Shown here: positions 5,635 to 12,363 of the stretch, in pieces
Numbering within the stretch: position 1 is the stretch's first letter
Layout of the letters: every line of letters starts with the position of its first letter
Assembly: GCA_002423555.1 (NCBI GenBank)
Contig: DIWQ01000044.1
Location: forward strand, 1-16,077
Direction: 5' to 3'
Length of the DNA: 16,077 nt
Origin: Patescibacteria group bacterium UBA6102
GTDB lineage: Bacteria; Patescibacteriota; Minisyncoccia; Minisyncoccales; UBA5738
The notes under the pieces: model-generated
Told to the model about the DNA's origin: nothing
The model's input: the letters and a program-made list of their open reading frames with translations, nothing else
Databases searched by the model: none
Position numbers and translations under genes: made by a program

Positions 5635-6306
5635 ATGGGGATTAATTTGGGCCAAATTTTCACCGATATTTTTAATGCAACATTATTATGGGCCGGGCAT
5701 CACGGGGTGCGCGTGGTTTTGATCGTTTTAGCCGCCGCGGCCTCGGCGGCGTTGGTCAAGGCGACGCTGTCGCGCCGGAAGATAATGCCGGTGCTTGACA
5801 ACCTGCCTCATCCCGCCTATAAGTATAAGAAAGTCTTTGGCGCGCCGTTTTTCCGCCAAACGGCGCTGGCGGAGGCGCGCAAACAGCGAATCGCCACCTT
5901 AATTAAAACAACGAACAATATCCTGCGGTCGCTGATTTGGATCGTCGCGGCGATTGCAATTTTGCCGGAGTTCGGCGTCAACATCACGCCGATACTGGCG
6001 AGCTTGGGGCTGGCGGGTTTGGCGGTCGGGATGGCCGCCAAAGATATTCTCACGGATTTTATCGCCGGCGCTTTCATCATTTTTGAGGGCGGCTACAATA
6101 TCGGCGACGAAGTGGAGATTGCCGGTTTTTCCGGAGAGGTTTTGGAGATTTCTTTGCGCCGCACGGTTCTGCGCGGCGGGGACGGCGTGATTTGCGCGGT
6201 GCCGAATCGCGAAGTTAAATTGATTAAAAAATTTGACGGGAGGAAAAAAGAGGTCGAACAAGAAGATAAGGTAAAAATAACGAATAAAAGTAGACCTACT
6301 GCTTAA
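5635..6306 (+). CDS. Short MscS-family mechanosensitive channel
   Basis: The product (223 residues from ATG 5635) is an inner-membrane channel of the MscS superfamily, which opens under membrane tension to release solutes. Membrane segments lie at about 25-43 and 97-112. A pore-lining TM3 follows at 119-140 with the alternating Gly/Ala pattern LASLGLAGLAVGMAAKD. The beta domain covers about 150-196 (FIIFEGGYNIGDEVEI, then VPNREV). The large C-terminal alpha/beta vestibule domain of MscS is missing: the chain ends in a charged tail soon after the beta domain. The last codons (from 6291) and the TAA stop lie inside the left inverted repeat of the element at 6291-6451. An ATG at 5626 is in frame but sits in the -10 box. 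The gene follows ABC-F on the same strand but has its own promoter. Confidence 0.88.
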   Translation: MGINLGQIFTDIFNATLLWAGHHGVRVVLIVLAAAASAALVKATLSRRKIMPVLDNLPHPAYKYKKVFGAPFFRQTALAEARKQRIATLIKTTNNILRSLIWIVAAIAILPEFGVNITPILASLGLAGLAVGMAAKDILTDFIAGAFIIFEGGYNIGDEVEIAGFSGEVLEISLRRTVLRGGDGVICAVPNREVKLIKKFDGRKKEVEQEDKVKITNKSRPTA

Positions 6307-6451
6307 ATATTTACGCGACGAAATTTTCAGATTTCGCGCGAGCCGAATGAGGAGGGAGGAGGCATATCGGCTTAAATATGCCGACAACTGACGAATTCGG
6401 CGCAGCCGAAATATGGAAATTGCAGTAGTGGATATTTAAGCAGTAGGTCTA
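6291..6451. mobile_element. MITE-like element with perfect 20-bp terminal inverted repeats
   Basis: TAGACCTACTGCTTAAATAT at 6291-6310 is exactly repeated in inverted form at 6432-6451. If the outer TA pairs are target duplications, the mobile unit is 6293-6449 with 18-bp ends, as in MITEs of the IS630/Tc1-mariner type. No transposase is inside. The 121-bp interior can form three hairpins: CGCGACGAAAT/ATTTCGCGCG (6314-6340, one bulge), GGCATAT/ATATGCC (6361-6382) and TTCGGC/GCCGAA (near 6396-6410). The 10-mer GCTTAAATAT occurs in the left end and again at 6370-6379, and GCAGTAG is duplicated at 6422-6428 and 6440-6446. AATAAAA flanks both sides (6283-6289, 6454-6460), though such AT-rich repeats can arise by chance. 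Only one copy is in the window, so mobility is inferred. Confidence 0.7.
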
Positions 6452-6463
6452 ATAATAAAATTT

Positions 6464-6742
6464 ATGGAAACTACCGCTTTTCCTCAATATATCAGTCGGT
6501 TTTTGCCCGTTTGCGAACCTTTGCCGGAAATCGGTATGTGGTTTTTCGCGATTTTGTTTGCGTGGTCAATCGCGTGGAAGGGTGCGGCATTGTGGCGCGC
6601 CGCCCGCAACAATCAATCATATTGGTTTACCGCGATCATTCTGATCAACACGGTGGGCATTCTGGAAATTCTTTACATTTTCATTTTTGCCAAAAAGCGT
6701 CCCGAATCCGGCGCCTCCGGCCAGAGTGTGCAAATCAAATAG
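6464..6742 (+). CDS. DUF5652-like small membrane protein
   Basis: This 92-residue protein has two membrane segments (about 23-44 and 54-76) around a short loop, with GMWFFAILFAWSIAWKGAAL followed by WRAARNN, then SYWFTAIILINTVGILEIL and YIFIFAKK. That matches my recollection of the DUF5652 family: WKGxALWxAARNNQ, then NTxGILEIxYLF. These are small proteins I associate with CPR genomes; the function is unknown. The ATG at 6464 is 12 bp after the right end of the inverted-repeat element, so its original promoter region may have been altered by the insertion. I see no clear promoter or Shine-Dalgarno site in the 13 bp left. The gene ends at an intrinsic terminator. Confidence 0.8.
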   Translation: METTAFPQYISRFLPVCEPLPEIGMWFFAILFAWSIAWKGAALWRAARNNQSYWFTAIILINTVGILEILYIFIFAKKRPESGASGQSVQIK

Positions 6743-6751
6743 GTTCGCGGC

Positions 6752-6784
6752 AAAACGCCCTTCACGGGGCGTTTTTTGTTTTAC
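6752..6784 (+). terminator. Intrinsic terminator between convergent genes
   Basis: AAAACGCCC (6752-6760) pairs with GGGCGTTTT (6767-6775) around a 6-nt loop. It is followed by a T-rich run interrupted by one G and continuing to 6782. It lies 9 bp after the DUF5652 gene. On the minus strand four T's follow the stem, so it may also stop transcription from the convergent phosphoesterase gene. Confidence 0.85.
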
Positions 6785-6808
6785 TTTGCCGGATTTTTAG
6801 CGATCACT

Positions 6809-7318
6809 TTAACTGAGCGCTAGCCGGCTGACGATTTTTAACTCCAATTTTTTCGTGCCGGCGTCCAATATGGCGAAAGTCGCCTGATAGAACATTCCCG
6901 CCAGGGTTCCGGGATTGGCCAGCTGGCAGCCGTTGATTGTTTCCAGCCACGGTTTGTGAGTGTGGCCGTAAAACACAAAATCAAAGCGGTTATTTTCGCA
7001 AGCGCGCTTGGCGGCTTCCGGAAAATGGCAAAAGCCGATTCTCAACCCGCCGATATGGGTATGTCCGAAATCTTTGAATAATTGGATTTGGCCGGAAAAT
7101 TTTTGCGCCGCCGCTTCAACCGATTGGCGATAATCCATATTGCCAAAAACCGCCAAAATCGGCCCCGGAAAATTTTTCGCCAGCCGCGCCAAGGTTTCGC
7201 CTTCGGCAATATCGCCGCAATGGATTATTGCCCCGACCGGATTTTTTTTGATGTGCGCCAGAAACTTATCCAGCGTCGCCAAGTTGTCATGAGTGTCCGA
7301 AATGATCGCAATCTTCAT
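6809..7318 (-). CDS. YfcE/MJ0936-type metallophosphoesterase
   Basis: A 169-residue cytoplasmic protein with no signal or membrane segment, the normal size for YfcE-type phosphodiesterases. Motifs in order are IISDTHDN (D8, H10), HCGDIAEG (D36), VFGNMD (N60), CHFPE (H98) and GHTHKP (118-123), with the NPG turn at 135-137. In the family these coordinate two metal ions; characterised members split bis-p-nitrophenyl phosphate in vitro, while natural substrates are mostly unknown. It is unrelated in role to the envelope phosphoesterase at 1108-1920, which has the GHTHGGQ form and an anchor. Its ATG is only 6 bp downstream of a plausible -10 box, so the message may be leaderless. The gene stands alone on the minus strand and converges on the DUF5652 gene. 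Confidence 0.92.
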   Translation of the reverse strand: MKIAIISDTHDNLATLDKFLAHIKKNPVGAIIHCGDIAEGETLARLAKNFPGPILAVFGNMDYRQSVEAAAQKFSGQIQLFKDFGHTHIGGLRIGFCHFPEAAKRACENNRFDFVFYGHTHKPWLETINGCQLANPGTLAGMFYQATFAILDAGTKKLELKIVSRLALS

Positions 7319-7324
7319 ATTTTC

Positions 7325-7352
7325 ATCTTATCCGATTTCGCCGATTTCCCAA
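7325..7352 (-). promoter_or_regulatory. Candidate leaderless promoter of the YfcE-like gene
   Basis: On the minus strand TTGGGA (7352-7347), a 16-nt spacer and TAAGAT (7330-7325). Six bases separate the -10 box from the ATG, so the transcript would start at or next to the start codon. No Shine-Dalgarno site could fit. Confidence 0.4.
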
Positions 7353-7477
7353 AATGGTTTAGGGTGCGGAATATTGATAGCGGCGGATTCCGGTGCGGAT
7401 TCCGCTGTTTAAATACATCAATTTGACATAAATTGAGGTATTATGATGCCGCAAATTGTAAGTAATTTGAGAAATAT

Positions 7478-8066
7478 ATGAAATTTAAACGATTACAACA
7501 AACAGAGAAAAATATCTTTCCCAAGCGGGTTTTGGTTATCTACGGGCCTTGCTGCGCGGGTAAAATCACATTGCTGAATGAATATTAAAAACGCAAGCTG
7601 ATAAGCGGGTTTATTATTCCACTTGGACGAGGCGCAGATGCTCCCTTCAATCGGCATTGGCGCCAAAATGATGTTTGCTACCATTCGCGCAAGCCGAAAT
7701 CTAAGAGAGCCATTTTGAACTTGCTTCCAAGTATTATTTCCTGGATAATGGCATTCGCAACGCGGTTATTTCACAATTTAACGGATTGTCGCTGAGAAAC
7801 GACATCGGCGCGCTGTGGGAGAATTTTATTTTTATGGAATTGGCCAAGAAGAGCGCAATCGCCGACCGGCCGGATAATTATTATTTTTGGCGGACGCACC
7901 GCGGCCAGGAAATAGACATTATTAAGGAGTTGAACGGAAAAATTTCCGCAATTGAATGCAAATGGCATAACCGCACAATTGTTGCGCCGGAATTATGAAA
8001 AAAACATATCCCGAAGCGGATTTCAATGTTATCAATAAAGATAATTATTTGGACTTTTTGCTCTAA
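7478..8066 (+). pseudogene. Wrecked AAA ATPase with DUF4143 C-terminus
   Basis: Pieces of one ATPase of the AAA_14/DUF4143 type lie in order but in different frames. ATG 7478 to TAA 7586-7588 holds a degraded Walker A, YGPCCAGKITLL, against the family's GPRQVGKTTLL. From 7623 a second frame gives LDEAQMLPSIGIGAKMM, a Walker B region. From about 7714 a third frame gives KYYFLDNGIRNAV and RNDIGALWENF. It continues with YFWRTHRGQEIDII and IECKWHN, the typical DUF4143 end with its nuclease-like EID/ECK residues, then stops at TGA 7996-7998. After a further shift, TYPEADFNVINKDNYLDFLL runs to TAA 8064-8066. An intact member has roughly 370-400 residues, so several hundred bases are gone as well. 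These proteins are of unknown cellular role. The gene cannot make a functional product. Confidence 0.8.
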
Positions 8067-8352
8067 ATTGTTTTGCGATATTTGATTGCGCGCGGATTTA
8101 AAACGGCCCGGCCATTTTGTTGTTTTTCTTGGAAATTTTGCATTTTAAAGGGTTGTTTCCAACGGGCGCGGGAAGGCGCGACCTTGATAAATTGCATTTT
8201 GGTGCCGTCATTATATCATATTCAACTGATGGATTTTTGCCCGATTTTCAGCTACAATGACGGTGTTGGCCAATCAAACAAAATTGCAAAAGGGATCAGC
8301 AGATAAATTTTAGCCATAATTACTTGAGAGGGGCTTAATTTGCGATAAAATT
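8067..8352. other. Intergenic gap before the R-M module, no gene recognised
   Basis: No gene is convincing in these 286 bp. A CATAAT at 8315-8320 and a TTGAGA/TAAAAT pair (8324-8329, 8346-8351, 16-nt spacer) are possible promoter parts for the methyltransferase gene. The second would start transcription inside the coding region, and the first lacks a good -35 box. GAGAGGGG at 8326-8333 resembles a ribosome binding site but is about 19 nt from the ATG, further than usual. On the minus strand a TATAAT lies at 8215-8210 without a -35 box. Confidence 0.4.
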
Positions 8353-9816
8353 ATGGATATTTCGGTCCAAAAACAAAACGGCGTGGTTTTTACCCCCCAA
8401 TGGGTGGCGGATTTTATGGTGAGTGAAATTTTAAAAAATCAAAAAATAATCGGTAATGAAAAAATTTTGGATGCCGGTTGTGGAGAAGGCGTGTTTTCGG
8501 CGGCCGCAGTCAGAAAATTCTCTGAATTGTCCGGCAAGCCGGTTGAACGAGTGATTGAAGAAAATATATATTTTATTGATATCTCTCCAGATTATATTAA
8601 AACAACAAAAAAAAATTTGCAGAAATTATCAAAAGAAAAAATTTTAAAATTCAATGACATTTTAGCGGATTTTTGCTTTTATAATTTTTCACAAAAATTT
8701 GATTATATTATCGGCAATCCTCCCTATGTGAGAATACAGAATTTGAATGAAAGGCGTGCGCAATTGCAAGAAAAATTTAAAACAGCTTCAAACGGTTCAA
8801 TAGATCTTTACTATTGTTTTTTTGAGCAAGCTTTGAAAATTATTAAAAATTACGGCAAAATTTGCTTTATTACGCCCAATTCTCATTTTCATTCTTTTGC
8901 CGGTAAAAATTTGCGGGATTTATTGTCACCATATTTGGAAAAAATTGTTGATTTTGACTATTTTCAAGTTTTTGGCGATGCAACAACATATACGGCAATA
9001 ACTTTTTTGAATAAAGATAAGCCAAGCATGTTTTTATATGCACAAAATTTTAAAAATGATTTTTCAAATCTTGAATATAGGCAAATATCCCAAAAAAATA
9101 TTCGCTCGGAAAGATGGGAATTTTTCAGCGATGATTACTCGCAAAAAATTAAAGAATTAAACAAAAAATATTCAAAACTGAATGAAGTTGCCGATATTCA
9201 TTATGGAATTGCAACGCTGAAAGACGATGTTTATATTTTTTCTCCAGAAAAATTTGATGATAGCTATTTTTATTTTAAAGGTTATAAAATAGAAAAATCA
9301 TTATGTGTTCCGATTATTAAGGCCTCAACTTATAAAGGATTGGATCAAAATTTATATTTGATTTTTCCTTATGAAAACGAAAAAATAATTTCGCAAAAAA
9401 AATTCCAAGAAAAATATCCCAATGCCTATAATTATCTTTCCGATCATCGCGAGATTTTAGAGTCAAGAGACAAAGGCGGAGGCAAAAATTACGAAGAATT
9501 TTATGCTTTTGGGCGTAGCCAGGGATTAAAAACAAGTTTTGGCAAAAAAATCATTACCAGTACGATGAATATTGCGCCGCGATTTTATGTTATTGAAAAT
9601 AAAAAAACGAGTTTTTTTGCCGGTTATTGCGTGAAGCCTAAGTATGAATACATTGATATTTACCAGCTTTGCGATGCGTTAAATTCCGATTTTATGAAAG
9701 AATATATCGAATCGGTTTCAAGAAGTTATCGTGGCGGATACAAGTCTTATGCCAAAAGTTTCTTAAAGGATTTTGTCCATCCTTATTTTTTCAAATCACA
9801 GCCAACTTTATTTTAA
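8353..9816 (+). CDS. N6-adenine DNA methyltransferase, TaqI/Eco57I-like gamma class
   Basis: The 487-residue enzyme should transfer a methyl group from S-adenosylmethionine to adenine in a specific DNA site. Order of motifs: motif X GVVFTPQWVADFMV (10-23), motif I LDAGCGEGVF (39-48), an acidic FIDIS (74-78), and catalytic motif IV NPPY (122-125). X-I-IV order defines the gamma class. Residues from about 275 on (EVADIHYGIATLKDDVYIF) resemble the TaqI-type target-recognition domain. The length fits a stand-alone modification enzyme rather than a fused IIG enzyme, since no nuclease motif precedes motif X. ATG 8353 keeps motif X complete. The following gene begins 17 bp later and is the likely cognate nuclease. 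The coding sequence is very AT-rich (one 60-bp line, 8641-8700, has 11 G+C), unlike dnaG, a sign of acquisition. Confidence 0.93.
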   Translation: MDISVQKQNGVVFTPQWVADFMVSEILKNQKIIGNEKILDAGCGEGVFSAAAVRKFSELSGKPVERVIEENIYFIDISPDYIKTTKKNLQKLSKEKILKFNDILADFCFYNFSQKFDYIIGNPPYVRIQNLNERRAQLQEKFKTASNGSIDLYYCFFEQALKIIKNYGKICFITPNSHFHSFAGKNLRDLLSPYLEKIVDFDYFQVFGDATTYTAITFLNKDKPSMFLYAQNFKNDFSNLEYRQISQKNIRSERWEFFSDDYSQKIKELNKKYSKLNEVADIHYGIATLKDDVYIFSPEKFDDSYFYFKGYKIEKSLCVPIIKASTYKGLDQNLYLIFPYENEKIISQKKFQEKYPNAYNYLSDHREILESRDKGGGKNYEEFYAFGRSQGLKTSFGKKIITSTMNIAPRFYVIENKKTSFFAGYCVKPKYEYIDIYQLCDALNSDFMKEYIESVSRSYRGGYKSYAKSFLKDFVHPYFFKSQPTLF

Positions 9817-9833
9817 CTTAAAACTCAAATATT

Positions 9834-10547
9834 ATGGATAACAATCAATTTTTGAAAGAAATTAAAAAATCCTTTATTGTATTTTTGAAAACACATTCAC
9901 GGAGCAACAAAAAACTGATTGTCTTGCATGGTTCCATTGCCAGTGACATTAAAAATAAATTAGGGCATGAATATGGGGTTAAATCTCTTGGCGTTGAGAA
10001 TAATAAAGAAGGCAGAATGCGGGGTAGATACATGGAAAAAACTGTTGATATTCTCATTTCAAAAAATAACAAAGATATTGCTGGAATTGGAATAAAATTT
10101 GTAATGAATAATTATTCTCAAAATTCCAATAATTATTTTGAAAATATGCTGGGAGAGACAGCGAACATTAGATCGAATAACAAAGATTATTTTCAAATCT
10201 TAATATTACCCGAAGACTTACCTTACTACAACAATAAAGGCAAAATAATAAAATGGGAAAAAATTACCAGCCATAATATCAGCAAGTACATTGTTTTATC
10301 GGAAGATGATGCGGCAAAGTATTTTCATACGCCGGTTAAAACATTATTATTTATCATTAGATTTCCAAAATGCGACCATAATTCCATAGCTTCAAAAACT
10401 GCTTACAAAAAATATTATCTTAGCCGAAGTAGCAATATCAATATGCGAATATCCGATAAAATAGCGGGCGAGTTTGGGCGCGCGATGATTTTAAATGATT
10501 ACGAGACGTTTATTGACAAAATAATACATTATATTAAAAGCATTTAA
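9834..10547 (+). CDS. Putative type II restriction endonuclease partner
   Basis: This 237-residue protein has no family I can name. The call rests mainly on context: it follows the methyltransferase by 17 bp on the same strand and has the same AT-rich composition. Inside, EKTVDILI then DIAGIGIKFV (D72, K88) resembles the core of PD-(D/E)XK nucleases, a beta hairpin carrying D and (D/E)xK. The position expected for the second acid is Gly86, which is a departure; E68 or D81 might substitute. NNYFENMLGETANIR (99-113) is a compact conserved-looking stretch such as appears in several type II endonucleases. No zinc, HNH or GIY-YIG motif is seen. The start ATG 9834 lacks a clear Shine-Dalgarno site. 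The 3' end lies 10 bp before dnaG and may contain that gene's promoter. Confidence 0.6.
   Translation: MDNNQFLKEIKKSFIVFLKTHSRSNKKLIVLHGSIASDIKNKLGHEYGVKSLGVENNKEGRMRGRYMEKTVDILISKNNKDIAGIGIKFVMNNYSQNSNNYFENMLGETANIRSNNKDYFQILILPEDLPYYNNKGKIIKWEKITSHNISKYIVLSEDDAAKYFHTPVKTLLFIIRFPKCDHNSIASKTAYKKYYLSRSSNINMRISDKIAGEFGRAMILNDYETFIDKIIHYIKSI
10513..10540 (+). promoter_or_regulatory. Candidate dnaG promoter within the nuclease gene end
   Basis: A consensus TTGACA lies at 10513-10518, followed after 16 nt by TAAAAG (10535-10540), which matches TATAAT at four of six positions but lacks the final T. Transcription would begin near 10547, about 11 nt before the dnaG ATG. The -10 box is weak, so read-through from the R-M genes remains possible. 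Confidence 0.3.
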
Positions 10548-10557
10548 TGGCAAAAAC

Positions 10558-12357
10558 ATGGATTCGCCGATTGAAGAAATCAAGAGCCGGCTGGACATTG
10601 TGGAATTTGTCGGCCAATATTTGAAGCTCAAAAAAACCGGCGCCAATCTTTCGGCGCTGTGCCCGTTCCATTCGGAAAAGAGCGGGTCGTTTTTCGTTTC
10701 GCCGGCGCGGCAGACATGGAAGTGCTTCGGTTGCGGCAAGGGCGGGGACATTTTCACTTTTGTGCAGGAAATAGAGGGGGTTGAATTCGGAGATGCCTTG
10801 CGGATCTTGGCGGCGAAAGCCGGCGTGGAATTGAAGCGCCAGACCCGCGAAAGCGCGCAGATGAAAACCGAACGCCAGCGGCTTTACGAAGCCTGCGAAC
10901 TGGCGGCGTGTTTTTTTGAAAAACAGCTGGCTTCGTCAAAAACCGGCGCCGCGGCGAAAAAATATTTGCTTGACCGGGGATTTTCCGAAAAAAGCATCGC
11001 CGCGTGGCGTTTGGGATGGGCGCCGTCTTCCTGGCAGGGATTGCACGATTTTCTGGCGAGCCAAGGCTACACCGACAAGGAGATTGTCGGGGCGGGATTG
11101 GCCGCCGCGTCGGCGGGCGGCCGGGTTTATGACCGGTTCCGCGGCCGGATAATGTTTCCGGTCTTTGATTTCAATTCGCAAACGGTGGGGTTTGGCGGTC
11201 GCGTTTTTGAGAACGTGGCGGATGACGTCCGCGAAACGGGCGTGCCGCCCGCCGCGGCGGAACCGAAATATCTGAACACCGCCCGCACTGCGCTTTACGA
11301 TAAAAGCCGTTTGCTTTACGGTCTGGATCGCGCCAAGGTGGCGATCCGCCAAGCCGATGCCTGCGTTTTGGTGGAAGGATATGCCGATGCGATTATGTCG
11401 GCGCAAGCTGGCGTGGAAAATGTCGTCGCGACTTCCGGCACGGCGCTCACCGAAGACCATCTAAAAATCATCAAACGATTCACGAACAATTTGATTTTGG
11501 GCTATGACATGGACCTTGCCGGCGAGAATGCCAGCCGGCGGGGCATTGATATGGCCCGCGCCGCGGGATTTGACGTGCGCGTGGCGCGGCCGGCGATTGC
11601 CGGCAAAGACCCGGCCGATATCGCGGCGGCTGATCCGCGGGAATGGCAAAAAGCGACTGCCGGGGCCAAGAGCATTATGGAATTTTATTTTGATCGCGCT
11701 CTTGCCGCCGGCGACAAAAATTCTCCGGCGGGGCGGAAAAAAATCGTTGATTTCATTTTGCCGGCAATAAAGATCATTCCCAACGCGATTGAGCAGGCGT
11801 TTTGGCTGCAAAAAATCGCCGACAAAATGGAAGCGCGCGACATCCACTATGAAGAATACTTGCGCCAAGAGCTGAAAAAGGTTAGGATTAACCAAAACGG
11901 ACCCGCCGCCGCGGCCGTTTCGCGCGTTGCTTCCGCCGCGAACGCCAAAAGCCGGGAAACCCGCTTGGAAGAGCGGATTTTGACGCTGGCCGTTAAATTT
12001 CCCGTTCATATCGGTTTGGTCGGGGACGCGCCGGATTTTTTCACCGACGAGGGCAAAGAAATTGCCGCGCGCTTGCGTGCCGGCGGGTTTCCCAAGGGCG
12101 AGATCGCAGGCAAGGTTGGAGAATACTACGAAACGCTTTTTATCGCCGCGGAAAACGAGACTGTAAGCGAAGCCGCCGCGGCCGAAGAGATTGAATTTCA
12201 CGTTGCCGCGATCCGGGAAAATATTTTCAAAAACTCTTTGGCGCGCTGTGCCCGCGATTTGATTCGGGCGGAAACCGCCGGCGACCTTGAAACCGCCGGA
12301 AATTTGCGCGAGAAATATAACAAACTTTGCAAAAAAACAAAGAACTCGGTTAATTAA
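10558..12357 (+). CDS. dnaG: DNA primase DnaG
   Basis: Primase makes the short RNA primers for the lagging strand and acts with the replicative helicase. All expected parts are present in 599 residues. The N-terminal CHC2-type zinc finger uses C35, H38, C56 and C59 (CPFH, then CFGC). The catalytic core contains GRIMFPVFD and EPKYLNT. The TOPRIM fold carries VEGYAD (E273) and YDMD (D317, D319), followed by KDPAD. The region after about 380 is alanine-rich and helical, as expected for the helicase-binding end. It starts 10 bp after the nuclease gene, but its GC-rich codons (43 of 60 G+C at 11101-11160) set it apart. It is followed by rpoD after 6 bp, the familiar dnaG-rpoD pair of the macromolecular synthesis operon, here without rpsU. 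Confidence 0.97.
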   Translation: MDSPIEEIKSRLDIVEFVGQYLKLKKTGANLSALCPFHSEKSGSFFVSPARQTWKCFGCGKGGDIFTFVQEIEGVEFGDALRILAAKAGVELKRQTRESAQMKTERQRLYEACELAACFFEKQLASSKTGAAAKKYLLDRGFSEKSIAAWRLGWAPSSWQGLHDFLASQGYTDKEIVGAGLAAASAGGRVYDRFRGRIMFPVFDFNSQTVGFGGRVFENVADDVRETGVPPAAAEPKYLNTARTALYDKSRLLYGLDRAKVAIRQADACVLVEGYADAIMSAQAGVENVVATSGTALTEDHLKIIKRFTNNLILGYDMDLAGENASRRGIDMARAAGFDVRVARPAIAGKDPADIAAADPREWQKATAGAKSIMEFYFDRALAAGDKNSPAGRKKIVDFILPAIKIIPNAIEQAFWLQKIADKMEARDIHYEEYLRQELKKVRINQNGPAAAAVSRVASAANAKSRETRLEERILTLAVKFPVHIGLVGDAPDFFTDEGKEIAARLRAGGFPKGEIAGKVGEYYETLFIAAENETVSEAAAAEEIEFHVAAIRENIFKNSLARCARDLIRAETAGDLETAGNLREKYNKLCKKTKNSVN

Positions 12358-12363
12358 AACGAT

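Noticed and set aside
6291..6451. Retron-like non-coding RNA
   Set aside because: Inverted ends around hairpins recall msr-msd RNA, but there is no reverse transcriptase nearby, so the MITE reading is simpler.
7383..7404. Direct repeat GCGGATTCCG twice before the YfcE-like gene region
   Set aside because: The unit is short, nearly palindromic by itself and has no clear relation to a promoter; likely local duplication.
8063..8197. Basic 44-codon frame on the minus strand (begins MQFIKVAPSRARW) after a TATAAT at 8215-8210
   Set aside because: There is no -35 box, no ribosome site and no recognisable homology, and a second overlapping frame is equally open. It is too weak to list as a gene.
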